Numbered from the stretch's first letter, positions 26,925 through 36,653 are shown. The stretch is DNA of 64,000 bases from JASJAR01 sp038530285 (GCA_038530285.1 JBCBCY010000018.1:1-64000), one strand, 5' to 3'. Notes: generated by a model from the letters alone, not told the origin. Made by a program: numbers and translations.

Positions 26925-27863
26925 ATGGAATCGACAGAGCTTCTTGCCGCGACGGACCAGTGTCTGGCCAAAGCGGCCGATTACATCCGCGCGGGCCAGC
27001 TTGTCGCATTCCCGACCGAGACCGTTTACGGCCTTGGCGCGGACGCCACCAGCGATGATGCCGTTGCCCGGGTTTTTGAAGCCAAGGCACGGCCGACATT
27101 TAACCCATTGATTGTGCATGTCGCGTCTTTGGATGAGGCCGAGAACTTCGCCCATTTCAACCAGGCCGCAAGGATGCTGGGCAAGGTCTTTTGGCCTGGT
27201 CCTTTGACGCTGGTGTTGCCAATCAGGTCGGACGCGCGCGTGTCGAAACTGGCCCTTGCAGGGGCCGACACCATAGCGCTTCGGGTCCCGCGCGCGCCAA
27301 TTGCACAGAAGCTCTTGCTGGCGGTGGGCAGGCCGATTGCCGCGCCATCCGCCAATCCGTCGGGGAAAATCTCGCCCACCAGTGCTGCGCATGTTCTGCG
27401 TGGTCTGGCAGGGCGGATCGCCGCGATTGTGGACGGTGGCGCTTGCCCGGTTGGTTTGGAAAGCACCGTAATCTCAACCGGCGTACCACCTGCGCTGTTG
27501 CGCCAAGGCGGGTTGGCCCAAGCAGAGATTGAACGTGTTCTGGGCGTGCCCCTTGCGCTGCCAGACGACGCAGATGGCGCCGCGTCGCCGGGCCGGGACT
27601 TGTCACATTACGCGCCGGACGCGGCGTTGCGGATGAATGCAACCGAGGCGCGGAATAACGAAGTCTTGCTGGGGTTCGGGGCAATCGATGGGACCGAAAA
27701 CCTGTCACCGGACGGTGATCTGACGCAAGCTGCTGCAAACCTGTTTCGGCTGCTCCATGTGCTGAATGGGCTGGGGCGACCGATTGCCGTGGCGCCTGTG
27801 CCGGAAGAAGGCCTAGGCCTTGCCATCAACGACCGGCTGCGCCGGGCTTCGGGCCAGCGCTAA
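26925..27863 (+). CDS. L-threonylcarbamoyladenylate synthase (Sua5 type)
   Basis: This enzyme makes threonylcarbamoyl-AMP for the t6A37 modification of ANN-decoding tRNAs. The 312-residue protein has the YrdC/TsaC domain (LVAFPTETVYGLGADATSD about residues 26-44, KARPTFNPLIVH, WPGPLTLVLP, LRVPRAP, APSANPSGKISPTSA) plus a C-terminal Sua5 domain with SPGRDLSHYAP at about residue 222. It is divergent from the acyl-CoA dehydrogenase and shares 4 bp with the convergent yqgE. Confidence 0.96.
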   Translation: MESTELLAATDQCLAKAADYIRAGQLVAFPTETVYGLGADATSDDAVARVFEAKARPTFNPLIVHVASLDEAENFAHFNQAARMLGKVFWPGPLTLVLPIRSDARVSKLALAGADTIALRVPRAPIAQKLLLAVGRPIAAPSANPSGKISPTSAAHVLRGLAGRIAAIVDGGACPVGLESTVISTGVPPALLRQGGLAQAEIERVLGVPLALPDDADGAASPGRDLSHYAPDAALRMNATEARNNEVLLGFGAIDGTENLSPDGDLTQAAANLFRLLHVLNGLGRPIAVAPVPEEGLGLAINDRLRRASGQR

Positions 27864-28435
27864 GCCCTGCCCCCTTCGGCAGACAGGGTCAGCGCATCGA
27901 CCCCCAACAGCCCAAGGGCGGCTGTCCATTTGGTGGCATTGTCCGCCTGAAAGATGATCTCGGATGTCGCATCCACCGTCAGCCAGCCGTTTTGCACCAA
28001 TTCACTTTCCAGCTGCCCCGGCCCCCAGCCGGCATACCCCAACGCCAGAAGACTTTGCGCCGGACCCTGCCCCTTCGCGATGTCGTTGAGAACACCGATG
28101 GTGGCCGTCATCGCAATGCCGTCTTCCACATGCAGCGTGCCATCGCCGCCATCGTAATCCACCGAATGCAGCACAAAACCACGCCCCGTTTCCACCGGCC
28201 CGCCAAAATGCACCAGGCCTGTGGGTCGGGTCGCACGGATCTCGATCTCAAGTTTCTCGAGAACATCGCCCGTCGACAGGTCCTCGGCCGGTTTGTTCAC
28301 GATCAGCCCCATGGCACCTTCTTGGGAATGTGAACACAGATACACCACGCCATGTTCAAAGCGTGGGTCGCCCATACCGGGCATCGCAATCAGGAACTTG
28401 CCCGTAAGCGAGTGAGGGTCCGATGACGGCTGCAC
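27860..28435 (-). CDS. yqgE: YqgE/AlgH family protein
   Basis: This 191-residue cytoplasmic protein has the family hallmarks LTGKFLIAMPGMGDPRFEHG, VYLCSHSQEGAMGLIVNKP, VHFGGPVETGRGFVLHS and LALGYAGWGPGQLESEL. The fold is known but no biochemical function has been proven. It stands alone on the minus strand, convergent with the Sua5 gene and divergent from the DsbD-alpha-like gene. Confidence 0.95.
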   Translation of the reverse strand: MQPSSDPHSLTGKFLIAMPGMGDPRFEHGVVYLCSHSQEGAMGLIVNKPAEDLSTGDVLEKLEIEIRATRPTGLVHFGGPVETGRGFVLHSVDYDGGDGTLHVEDGIAMTATIGVLNDIAKGQGPAQSLLALGYAGWGPGQLESELVQNGWLTVDATSEIIFQADNATKWTAALGLLGVDALTLSAEGGRA

Positions 28436-28551
28436 GAGTCAAGATGTACGCCTCAGCCAAGCGTCGCCGCAAGGCCGCATATCGACGCGAACGCCGATCG
28501 CTCGCCGGAAAGTGATTTTCAGGCAGGCATTTGCCGGTTTACGTGTCGCGC

Positions 28552-29361
28552 ATGCAGATTTTTAAAGCAGCTTTGGTTTTGGTCGCGCTGACCGCGGGTT
28601 TCGCAGGCTCGGGTCGGGCACAAATCCCCGACGAGGTCGCCACGCTTGAGATACGCCCCGGCTGGCGCCAATCAGATGGCACGCACATGGCAGCCCTCGA
28701 TATCGGGTTGGCAGAAGGCTGGAAGACCTATTGGCGCAGTCCCGGCGATGGCGGCATCCCGCCGCGCCTGATGCTGGAACCGAACGCCAACATACGCTCC
28801 GTACGGATCGCCTGGCCGGTACCACAGGTCTTTTTTCAAAATGGATTGCGGTCGGTGGGCTACACAGGTGGCGTGATCCTGCCACTGGCCGTCACGACGC
28901 TGGATGGATCGGCCCCGGTGACCTTGAAAGGTCGGATTGAGATTGGCGTCTGCGAAGACATCTGCATTCCCGTAACCTTCCCCATCAACATCGAATTGGG
29001 CGCGACAGGACAGAACGACCCGGCCATCCGTGCCGCGCTGGCCGACCGGCCCATGCGGGCACGCGACGCCGGTGTGGGCAGTGCGCGCTGTACCATCACG
29101 CCCATTGCCGACGGGCTGCGGGTCGCGGCAGAAGTTGAGATGCCCAGACTGGCCGCAACCGAGGCAAGCGTGCTCGAACTTACGGGGCAACAGGTCTGGA
29201 TATCTGAGGCTGAGACCCTGCGCACGGGCACGCGGCTTGTCGCAACCGCCGAGATGGTTCCACCCGACGGGCAACCGTTCGCATTGGACCGCTCAGCGGT
29301 TCGGATTACCGTGATAGGCGGTGGACGCGCCGTTGATATCAGGGGCTGCTCGCCGCCTTGA
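28552..29361 (+). CDS. DsbD-alpha-domain periplasmic protein
   Basis: This 269-residue protein has a signal peptide (about residues 1-24) and a domain like the N-terminal thiol domain of DsbD. The paired cysteines appear in EIGVCEDICIPV (about residues 134-145). Upstream is WKTYWRSPGDGGIPP, typical of this family. It lacks the DsbD membrane and thioredoxin parts, so it probably receives electrons from a CcdA or DsbD-like partner. ATG 28552 gives a clean signal peptide; in-frame GTG 28543 and TTG 28531 are alternatives. The 3' end overlaps the convergent RND gene by 23 bp. Confidence 0.85.
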   Translation: MQIFKAALVLVALTAGFAGSGRAQIPDEVATLEIRPGWRQSDGTHMAALDIGLAEGWKTYWRSPGDGGIPPRLMLEPNANIRSVRIAWPVPQVFFQNGLRSVGYTGGVILPLAVTTLDGSAPVTLKGRIEIGVCEDICIPVTFPINIELGATGQNDPAIRAALADRPMRARDAGVGSARCTITPIADGLRVAAEVEMPRLAATEASVLELTGQQVWISEAETLRTGTRLVATAEMVPPDGQPFALDRSAVRITVIGGGRAVDIRGCSPP

Positions 29362-32300
29362 TGCGAAGGGCCGCAACCGCCCAAACCACCAGCGCAATTG
29401 CCGCAGCCCCCACAAGGAACAGCCCAAAAGCGGCACCCAAACCGGCATCTTGCATCGTCTCGACCATGACCAGCGGTGCGCCGTTTAGTATAGCTGCCCC
29501 AAGGGTTACCGCGAACCAGACCATAACGCCCAGCGTGGCGATAATATTCGCGGTTTGAAGGCCCGTTGCCCGGGTCGAAAAGCCCCGCCGGAACGCCGCG
29601 CGGAACTTTGCCACATCATGTTGCATCGCCAGCAGCGACGGCACCAAAAGCAACACCAGGACCATCCCGAAGCCCAAGCCGTAGGTCAGCGTGATCACGG
29701 TTGGTTTCAGGAACTCCGCTTGTTGAGACCCTTCATACAAAAGCGGCGTCAGCCCCAGAACGGTGGTCGCGGTCGTCAGAAAAACAGGCCGGAGCCGGTC
29801 CGCGGCGCCGTCAATGATTGCAGGGATCAACCCACGATCCTTGGCGTAATCATCCACCGTCGTCACCAGCACGATGGAATCGTTGATAATGATCCCCGAC
29901 ATCCCGATGAGCCCCACGATAGAAAACATCGACAGCGGAACATCCCAGGCGGCATGGCCATAGATCATCCCCACAAGTCCGAAGGGGATCACGGACATCA
30001 CCACAATGGGCCGTGTCCAGGACGAAAACACCCAGGCAAGCGTCAGGAAAATACCCGTTAACGAAAGGATCAGTCCCGTCATCGCTTCGGTCAGGAAGCG
30101 GTCTTCATCTTCTGCAAGTCCCGCCATTTCGGTTGCAACACCGAACTCGGTTTCAAGCTCGGGCAAAATGGTGTCGCGCAGGGTCTCAGTGATGGCCTGC
30201 GCGCGCGCGGGGTCGTCTTCAGAGATGTCGCCGGTCACCGAAATCAGCCGAATGCCGTTTTCACGGCGCACCGACGAAAACCCGGTGCGGCTGTCCACCG
30301 TTACCACATCTGCAAGCGGCACATAGGCGCCCGAGGCTGTGCGCACTTGGGTCCGGTCAATGAAATCTGCCGTCAACTCGCCGGGCGGCAATTCCACCCG
30401 GATCGACGCCGAGCGCGGACCGTCGGGGTAGGTCGCCGCCTCAATCCCATTCAGACGATTGCGCAGCGTCCGGCCCAGATCATCGATCGTCAGGCCCAGC
30501 GCCTGGCCTTGCGGCGTCAGGTCAAGCACCAGCTCTTCTTTGTCATAGGCCATATTGTCTTCAACGGCAGAAACCTCGGGGAAAGCTGACACCCGGTCCT
30601 TCAAAGCTTCGGCGGCGGCTTTCAGCGTGTCCGTCTCTGCGCCGAAGATTTCGACGGATAATGCGTCGCCTCCGGGGCCGGACCGCCACGACCGAAAGCT
30701 GATCGTTTCCACCATCGGGTGGCGCACCAACCGGTCCTGCAATTCGCCCAAAACAACGAAAGACGAATAGGCGCGCAGGTCCGCATCGATCAGTTCGATC
30801 GCGACAGACCCCAATTGCTCAGGCTCTTTCAGATCAGACCCCGACAACCCGCGCCCGGTGTTGCCGCCCACTTCGGCCACGACATATGAAATCGGGTTCA
30901 CACCGTCGTTTTCTTCCGCGAAATGCGCGCCAACCTCGGCCACCGTCGCCTGAAGACTTTGCATCTGCGCAACTGTATCGTCCCGCGTCGCCCCGGGCGC
31001 CATGGCAAAGTTCGCGGAAATCGAACCGCGTTCGGGCGCGTTGAAGAACCGCCATTGCACATCGCCCGAGATCACCAAAACCACCTGCGACGCCAGGATT
31101 GCGGTCGCACCGGCTAAGACCAGATAGCGGGCGTGGATCACACCGGCGATGAACGGCCGGAACAGTGTTTCGCGCACCCAGCGGAAGCCTTTGTTCACCT
31201 GGCGGCTTGGCCAGTCGTACCAATGTTCCTTGGCTGTATGCGCCAAGGCATGCGCCATGTGATTGGGCAGGATCAGGAAGCATTCCACAAGGCTTGCAAT
31301 CAGCACCACGATAACCGTGAACGGGATATCAAGGATCAATTCCCCGAACCGGCCGCCAATCGCGACAAGGCCGAAAAAGGCGATGACCGTTGTGATCGTG
31401 GCCGAAAACACCGGCAGAAACATCCGCGACGCGGCGCGCGAGGCCGCAGTCTTTGGGTCTTCGCCAAGGCGGCGCGCGCGAAAGTCTGCGTGTTCGCCCA
31501 CCACAATCGCGTCATCCACCACGATCCCAAGCGTAATGATCAGCGCAAAGAGCGACACCATATTCAGCGTCAAACCGGCGGCATACATCAACGCGATGGC
31601 CGCCGTCATGGCCACAGGGATACCCGCGGCCACCCAGAACGCCGTTCGCGCGTTCAGAAACAAAAACAGAAGCAGCACCACAAGGGCCAGCCCCATCAGC
31701 CCGTTTTCGTAAAGGATGCTCAACCGGGCAGAGATCGCCTCGGCCCGGGTGCGGATCAAATCGATCCGGGTGCCTTCGGGCAGGCTCAGTTCCATGTCCG
31801 ACGCGACCGTTTCGACCTGGCGCTGGATTTCAATCGCATCACCCTGGGGCGAACGGTCGACGCGGACCGAAACCGCGGGGTTTTCGCCGACGAAATACGT
31901 CCGCTCACGGTCTGGGCCGTTGACGAATATGCGCGCGACATCCCCGATTGTCAGGCTGGCGCCACCGGGGTCGGGCCGCAGAACAATCGCTTCGATTTCA
32001 TCAGCTGAGCGTTTGGCCACACCGGTGCGCACGCGGGCCGCACCAGCCACATCGCCTGCAGGATCAGCTTCGGCTTCAGCGGCGATGGCGGATGCGATTT
32101 CAGCCATGGTGACGTTGTTTTCAATCAGCGAAAGCGAAGTGACTTCGACCACCGTTTCGGGTGCCGCGATCCCGCGTATTGTCGTCCGGGTGACGCCGGC
32201 GGCGAACAACCGGGTGACAAATTCATCCGTGAACCGGCCAAGCTGGGCGATATCCACCGGCCCGGTGATGATCACGTCCGTGACCCGGTCGCGCCAGGCA

Positions 32301-32713
32301 TCCCGGCGCACCTGCGGATCTTCAGCATCATCGGGCAGGTTCGACACCAGATCGAGCGCACCTTCCACGTCATCCTGGGCGCGGAACATGTCCCAACCGG
32401 GCTCAAACTCCATCGCGATATAGGCCCGACCTTCCGTCGCCTGTGACGATGTGCTTTCCACGCCTTCAACCGCGATCAGGGCCGGTTCAAGAAGCTGGAT
32501 GATGCCGGCGTCAACGTCTTCGGCACCCGCGCCGTCCCAGACCACCCGCACCGAGATGTCATCGGACACCACATCGGGAAAGAACTGCGCACGCATGTTC
32601 GGGAAGGCCGCGATGCCAAGGACCAGCATCAGCACAAATAGCAGGTTCGCCGCTGTCTTGTGCCGCGTGAAATAGGCGAAAACGCTCGCTATTTGTGGAA
32701 CATGCGCCGCCAT
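29339..32713 (-). CDS. RND efflux transporter, inner-membrane permease
   Basis: The 1124-residue protein has the AcrB/MdtB layout: helix 1 (about 18-36), two large periplasmic loops and two groups of six further helices. The TM4 proton-relay pair is present as GIVVDDAIVVGEHAD (about residues 405-419), and a second half carries SIVGLIGMSGIIINDSIVLV. It should expel drugs, detergents or metabolites using proton flow. It directly follows its adaptor gene (stop and start adjacent). No outer-membrane channel gene is nearby, so an unlinked TolC-like protein is needed. Confidence 0.96.
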   Translation of the reverse strand: MAAHVPQIASVFAYFTRHKTAANLLFVLMLVLGIAAFPNMRAQFFPDVVSDDISVRVVWDGAGAEDVDAGIIQLLEPALIAVEGVESTSSQATEGRAYIAMEFEPGWDMFRAQDDVEGALDLVSNLPDDAEDPQVRRDAWRDRVTDVIITGPVDIAQLGRFTDEFVTRLFAAGVTRTTIRGIAAPETVVEVTSLSLIENNVTMAEIASAIAAEAEADPAGDVAGAARVRTGVAKRSADEIEAIVLRPDPGGASLTIGDVARIFVNGPDRERTYFVGENPAVSVRVDRSPQGDAIEIQRQVETVASDMELSLPEGTRIDLIRTRAEAISARLSILYENGLMGLALVVLLLFLFLNARTAFWVAAGIPVAMTAAIALMYAAGLTLNMVSLFALIITLGIVVDDAIVVGEHADFRARRLGEDPKTAASRAASRMFLPVFSATITTVIAFFGLVAIGGRFGELILDIPFTVIVVLIASLVECFLILPNHMAHALAHTAKEHWYDWPSRQVNKGFRWVRETLFRPFIAGVIHARYLVLAGATAILASQVVLVISGDVQWRFFNAPERGSISANFAMAPGATRDDTVAQMQSLQATVAEVGAHFAEENDGVNPISYVVAEVGGNTGRGLSGSDLKEPEQLGSVAIELIDADLRAYSSFVVLGELQDRLVRHPMVETISFRSWRSGPGGDALSVEIFGAETDTLKAAAEALKDRVSAFPEVSAVEDNMAYDKEELVLDLTPQGQALGLTIDDLGRTLRNRLNGIEAATYPDGPRSASIRVELPPGELTADFIDRTQVRTASGAYVPLADVVTVDSRTGFSSVRRENGIRLISVTGDISEDDPARAQAITETLRDTILPELETEFGVATEMAGLAEDEDRFLTEAMTGLILSLTGIFLTLAWVFSSWTRPIVVMSVIPFGLVGMIYGHAAWDVPLSMFSIVGLIGMSGIIINDSIVLVTTVDDYAKDRGLIPAIIDGAADRLRPVFLTTATTVLGLTPLLYEGSQQAEFLKPTVITLTYGLGFGMVLVLLLVPSLLAMQHDVAKFRAAFRRGFSTRATGLQTANIIATLGVMVWFAVTLGAAILNGAPLVMVETMQDAGLGAAFGLFLVGAAAIALVVWAVAALRIKAASSP

Positions 32714-34174
32714 CTATCCGCCCATCCGCGATTCGATCCGGGTGATCATCGCCGCGGGCACCTCGGGTTCTTGCAATTGCGCCAGCACCCGTTCCTTGGC
32801 TTCGGCGGGCATCCGGTTGTTGGCTTCCACAAAAGCCACCAGCCGAGCGCGACGTTCCGGATCAAGGGCGACCATGGCAGCGGCTTCAGGGGCTTGGGCT
32901 TCGCCACCTTCACGCAAGGGGCGCACCTTGATGCCCGCGCCCAGAAGCGGCGTGCGTTGCGCTACAACCTCGCGCCCGCTCAGACCGCGCGCGCGCACCA
33001 GAACATCGTCCCCCTGACGGCGTAACAAATCGACTTGTGCCGCCTCGAGCCGGTCATCTTCGGTGACCACCAAAACCGTCGCAGCTGCATCAAGTGCTGC
33101 AGACGGCAGGCGGGCCACCCGGTCTAGGGGCGGTTCTTCCACAATCACGGTTACGAAGTCGCCGGGCCGGAACCCAACCGCATTGTCCAGCCGCGCAAAA
33201 AGCAACCGGCCCGATTGACCTTCCGCGACGTTGGCACTTTCCCGGGTGATCTGACCAGGTGCACGCAGATCCACGCCGCCCACGTCAATCACGGCTTCGA
33301 TCGGTGCGCCGATCAATTGACCATTGGCCGACAAGAGCCGGGCGTACTGCGCGGTCGAGACCCGGAATGACACTTCCAACTGGTCGGCATCGACGATCTC
33401 ACCGAGGCGTTCACGATCTGTGACCAAACGGCCAGGCACCAGCGAGACATCCGCCAAAACGCCTGGGAAGGGCGCGGTCACCTCGGTATCGGCCAGGCGC
33501 CGCTCAGCTTCTGCAAGCGCAATCAAACGGCGCTGGATGAGCGTTTCAGCCTGGCTGATGCGGGCTTCGGCATTTGCTTCGGCCTGACGGCGCGACAACA
33601 CCGCCTGATTGGCCGACGACCAGGCAAGTTCGGCGTCTTCCACCGCGGCGGCTGTTCCGACACCGCGTTCGGCCAGATCACGTTGGCGCGCCAATGCGCG
33701 CTCACGCAGGTCTGCCTGCTGACGCGCGGCCGCCAATTCGTCGCGTGCCAGATCGAGGCCCCGCTTGGCATCTGCCAGTTCGCTGCGCGTCTCATCAAGG
33801 TCAGCCTGCGCAGTGTCGCGCGTGGCCTCAGCATCAACCGGATCAATGCGTAGTAACAGCTCGCCCGCCTCAACCACGCCACCGGTTTGAAAATTGTCCG
33901 ACAACCAGATCACTTCACCGCCCGCCGAGGCGCGCAACTCAAGTGTTCTGCGCGACCCGACCTCGCCAAAGGTTTCAAGTTTCGGGGTGATTGTCTGTGG
34001 GTCCACTGTCAGCACCTGGACCGCCAAAACACGCTCTCGCGCCGGGCGCCCGCCACCTTCGTCCGCCATGCGGGCTGAAATCGCGTCAAAAACCGTTGCC
34101 CCGGCGAACGCAAACAAGCCCAGTGTCGCCGACACCAGGAACAGGCCGATCAGAGAACGCGTCAAAAACCGCAT
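32714..34174 (-). CDS. RND efflux periplasmic adaptor (membrane fusion protein)
   Basis: The 486-residue protein has an N-terminal membrane anchor (residues 5-28) and a lipoyl-like half (ELRASAGGEVIWLSDNFQTG, then TEVTAPFPGVLADVSLVPG). Between them is a long alpha-helical hairpin of about 110 residues (ADLDETRSELADAKRGLDLA onward), and beta-barrel domains follow. The start MRFLTRSL (34174) was chosen for the anchor; a 13-residue longer version is possible. It is cotranscribed with the permease. The C-terminal 45 residues are acidic and charged, longer than in AcrA. Confidence 0.93.
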   Translation of the reverse strand: MRFLTRSLIGLFLVSATLGLFAFAGATVFDAISARMADEGGGRPARERVLAVQVLTVDPQTITPKLETFGEVGSRRTLELRASAGGEVIWLSDNFQTGGVVEAGELLLRIDPVDAEATRDTAQADLDETRSELADAKRGLDLARDELAAARQQADLRERALARQRDLAERGVGTAAAVEDAELAWSSANQAVLSRRQAEANAEARISQAETLIQRRLIALAEAERRLADTEVTAPFPGVLADVSLVPGRLVTDRERLGEIVDADQLEVSFRVSTAQYARLLSANGQLIGAPIEAVIDVGGVDLRAPGQITRESANVAEGQSGRLLFARLDNAVGFRPGDFVTVIVEEPPLDRVARLPSAALDAAATVLVVTEDDRLEAAQVDLLRRQGDDVLVRARGLSGREVVAQRTPLLGAGIKVRPLREGGEAQAPEAAAMVALDPERRARLVAFVEANNRMPAEAKERVLAQLQEPEVPAAMITRIESRMGG

Positions 34175-34256
34175 CTGCGTGCCACCAAGCTTCCAAATTC
34201 TAGACCAGGCCAACTACACATAGCGCGCCCGATTAAGCCTTGTACGTAGGAGCGGC

Positions 34257-34799
34257 CTACTTCCGACGCAACTTTTCTGACAAGCGCGGCATTATTTCCA
34301 CGAAATTGCAGGGGCGATGTCGATAATCCAGTTGGAAAACAAGGATTTGATCCCAAGCGTCCCGGCAAGCAGACGGGCTTCCTGGCAGCGCAAAAAGATA
34401 GGTTCCCCCGGCAACCCCACCCGTGGCGCGTGATTGAACCGCCGATGTGCCGATCTTTTCCATCGAAATCTGCGTAAAAACCGTGCCAAAGGCTTCGATC
34501 TCTTTTTCATAGACGTCCCGGTGCGCCTCGACGGTCACGTCGCGGCCCGTGAGCCCCGTACCCCCGGTGGAAATGATCGTGTCGATGTCGGGGTCGGCAA
34601 TCCAGGTTCGAAGCTGGTCGGCGATGACCGCCCGGTCATCTTCCACAATGGCGCGTGCGGCCAGCTTGTGGCCTGCCGTGCCCAGCCGGTCGACAAGTGT
34701 GTCACCAGACCGGTCATCATCCAATGTGCGACTGTCAGACACCGTAAGCACCGCAATTCGCACAGCGATAAAGTCGCGGGTTTCGTCTATTCGGCTCAT
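34257..34799 (-). CDS. moaB: Molybdenum cofactor biosynthesis protein B (MoaB)
   Basis: MoaB adenylylates molybdopterin, the activation step before MoeA inserts molybdate. The 180-residue protein has VLTVSDSRTLDDDRSGD (about residues 17-33), STGGTGLTGRDVTVEA (about 79-94) and FALPGSPSACRDAWD. ATG 34799 overlaps the UDG stop (ATGA), and was preferred over the longer opening into that gene. It complements the moeA/mob operon at 17637 and moaDE at 50848. Confidence 0.95.
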   Translation of the reverse strand: MSRIDETRDFIAVRIAVLTVSDSRTLDDDRSGDTLVDRLGTAGHKLAARAIVEDDRAVIADQLRTWIADPDIDTIISTGGTGLTGRDVTVEAHRDVYEKEIEAFGTVFTQISMEKIGTSAVQSRATGGVAGGTYLFALPGSPSACRDAWDQILVFQLDYRHRPCNFVEIMPRLSEKLRRK

Positions 34800-35560
34800 C
34801 CGCGCAACCGCGCCTGAAGGGCCAACAGATCCGCCCAAGCCTCGCGCTTGGCAGCATTCGTGCGCAGCAAATAGGCCGGGTGAAACATGGGCAGAACAGG
34901 CTTGCCAAACGCCTCGTCCCAGGTGCCGCGAATGCGGGTGATGCCACGTTTGCCCAGAAGGGCCGAACACGCGTGATTGCCCATCGCCACAAGAATATCA
35001 GGGTCAGCCAAAGCGATGTGGCGTTCGACAAACGGCACCATCATGGCAATCTCATCAGGCTTGGGGTCGCGGTTTTGCGGCGGCCGCCAGGGCAGAACAT
35101 TGGTGATATAAATTGCGGTCTGGCGGGCGGGCGCGGTGCGCGCCAGACCAATGGCGGCAAACATCTGATCAAGAAGCTGACCCGCGCGCCCCACGAAAGG
35201 CTTGCCTTGCATGTCCTCATCGCGGCCGGGCGCTTCGCCCAGGATCATCACCCGGGCCCCGGGCTGGCCATCCGCAAAGACCAGATTGCGCGCACCGCGT
35301 TTCAATTCGCAATGCTCAAAAGCGCCAAGGGCAGCCTGAAGCGCGGCAAGATCGGGGGCATTCGCCGCCGCCGTCCGCGCCACAGCGACCGGATCGACAT
35401 CAGGGACCGCGACCGGTGCCGCGGCCCCCGGCGCGGCCACCGCTGCCACCTTGGGACGTTGGGCAAGCGAAAATCGGTCAACCGGCGCGTCGCCAATGGC
35501 TTCGTCGGCACCGAGTTCAATCTGCCAGTCAAGCGCGGCCAATGCAGCATGAGAATCCAT
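34796..35560 (-). CDS. Family-4-like uracil-DNA glycosylase lacking the Fe-S cysteines
   Basis: It should excise uracil from DNA. The 254-residue protein has an Ala/Pro-rich N-terminal extension (about residues 1-75) then the family 4 core: GEAPGRDED (109-117), FVGRAGQLLD (122-131), YITNVLPWRPP (151-161) and HPAYLLR (227-233). Classical family 4 enzymes bind [4Fe-4S] with four Cys; here only Cys 84 and Cys 198 exist. The usual TNV-KC Cys is replaced by Trp 158 and the next by a Met-Met-Val stretch. It is cotranscribed with moaB and divergent from pyrB. Confidence 0.9.
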   Translation of the reverse strand: MDSHAALAALDWQIELGADEAIGDAPVDRFSLAQRPKVAAVAAPGAAAPVAVPDVDPVAVARTAAANAPDLAALQAALGAFEHCELKRGARNLVFADGQPGARVMILGEAPGRDEDMQGKPFVGRAGQLLDQMFAAIGLARTAPARQTAIYITNVLPWRPPQNRDPKPDEIAMMVPFVERHIALADPDILVAMGNHACSALLGKRGITRIRGTWDEAFGKPVLPMFHPAYLLRTNAAKREAWADLLALQARLRG

Positions 35561-35598
35561 ATCCCGACATTAGAGGCCCCGCCAGGTGCGGTAAATCC

Positions 35599-35627
35599 TT
35601 GTCCCGCCGCCCCGGGCTTTCTATAAC
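35599..35627 (+). promoter_or_regulatory. Sigma-70-like promoter of pyrB
   Basis: TTGTCC (35599-35604) and TATAAC (35622-35627) are separated by exactly 17 bp. Transcription would begin near 35634, about 20 bp before the pyrB start. This fits the housekeeping consensus better than anything else in the 94-bp udg/pyrB gap. Confidence 0.5.
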
Positions 35628-35654
35628 CCGCCGCGCAGGGGCCAAGGGAACGAC

Positions 35655-36605
35655 ATGGCACTCAGAGGACCGCATCTTCTCGGGATCGAAAACCTGACCC
35701 CGGACGAAGTCGTTTCGATTCTCGATCTTTCAGAGCATTACGTCGACCTCAACCGGCGCCCCGACAAGCATGGCGATGCGCTGACGGGTCTGACCCAGAT
35801 CAACATGTTCTTTGAAAACTCGACCCGGACCCAGGCGAGTTTCGAGATCGCCGGCAAACGCCTGGGCGCAGATGTTATGAACATGGCCATGCAGGCATCA
35901 TCGGTCAAAAAGGGCGAAACCCTGATCGACACCGCGATGACGTTGAACGCCATGCATCCCGACCTGCTGGTGGTGCGCCATCCCCATTCGGGCGCGGTCG
36001 ACTTGCTGGCCGAAAAGGTCACCTGCTCGGTTCTGAACGCAGGCGATGGACGCCATGAGCACCCGACCCAGGCGCTTTTGGATGCGCTGACGATCCGGCG
36101 CGAAAAGGGGCGACTTCACCGGCTGACCGTAGCGATTTGTGGCGACATCGCCCATTCCCGGGTGGCGCGGTCAAACATCTTGCTTTTGGGCAAGATGGAA
36201 AGTCGCGTGCGGCTGGTGGGGCCAGCCACCTTGATGCCGGCAGGTGTGGCCGACTGGGGTGTCGAGGTGACAGACGATATGGGCGCAGGACTGGCCGATG
36301 CCGATGTGGTGATGATGCTGAGGCTGCAAAAAGAGCGGATGGACGGCGGCTTCATCCCATCCGAGCGCGAATATTACCACCGCTTCGGGCTTGATGCGGA
36401 AAAGCTGAAAGCCGCCAAACCGGACGCAATTGTGATGCATCCCGGACCCATGAACCGGGGCGTGGAAATCGACGGCACACTGGCAGACGATATCAACCGA
36501 TCGGTCATCCAAGAGCAGGTCGAAATGGGCGTCGCGGTGCGCATGGCCGCAATGGACCTTTTGGCCCAGGCGCGCCGCGCCACCCCGCGCGAGGTCATGG
36601 CATGA
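35655..36605 (+). CDS. pyrB: Aspartate carbamoyltransferase catalytic subunit
   Basis: PyrB joins carbamoyl phosphate and aspartate in pyrimidine synthesis. The 316-residue protein has FFENSTRTQASFEIAGKRLG (about residues 52-71, carbamoyl-phosphate loop), SSVKKGETLIDTA, RHPHSGAV, GDGRHEHPTQALLDALTI and MHPGPMNRGVEI (about 262-273). It starts the cluster pyrB - membrane protein - PyrX-like - plsY - small ORF. A regulatory PyrI subunit is not present; the downstream inactive dihydroorotase probably serves as structural partner. Confidence 0.97.
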   Translation: MALRGPHLLGIENLTPDEVVSILDLSEHYVDLNRRPDKHGDALTGLTQINMFFENSTRTQASFEIAGKRLGADVMNMAMQASSVKKGETLIDTAMTLNAMHPDLLVVRHPHSGAVDLLAEKVTCSVLNAGDGRHEHPTQALLDALTIRREKGRLHRLTVAICGDIAHSRVARSNILLLGKMESRVRLVGPATLMPAGVADWGVEVTDDMGAGLADADVVMMLRLQKERMDGGFIPSEREYYHRFGLDAEKLKAAKPDAIVMHPGPMNRGVEIDGTLADDINRSVIQEQVEMGVAVRMAAMDLLAQARRATPREVMA

Positions 36606-36623
36606 CCGAAAGACCTATCAAAT

Positions 36624-36652
36624 CGCCGCGCCTGCGGCGCGATTGCATTTTT
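36624..36652 (+). terminator. Possible intrinsic terminator after pyrB
   Basis: A GC hairpin CGCCGC-GCCT-GCGGCG (36624-36639) is followed 8 nt later by a T-run (36648-36652). It is 19 bp after the pyrB stop and just before repeat copy B, so a fraction of pyrB transcripts may end here. Confidence 0.4.
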
Positions 36653-36653
36653 C

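Noticed and set aside
28423..28515. 30-residue very basic frame upstream of the DsbD-alpha-like gene
   Set aside because: No ribosome site, overlaps the yqgE start on the other strand, Arg/Lys composition is what random GC-rich DNA gives.
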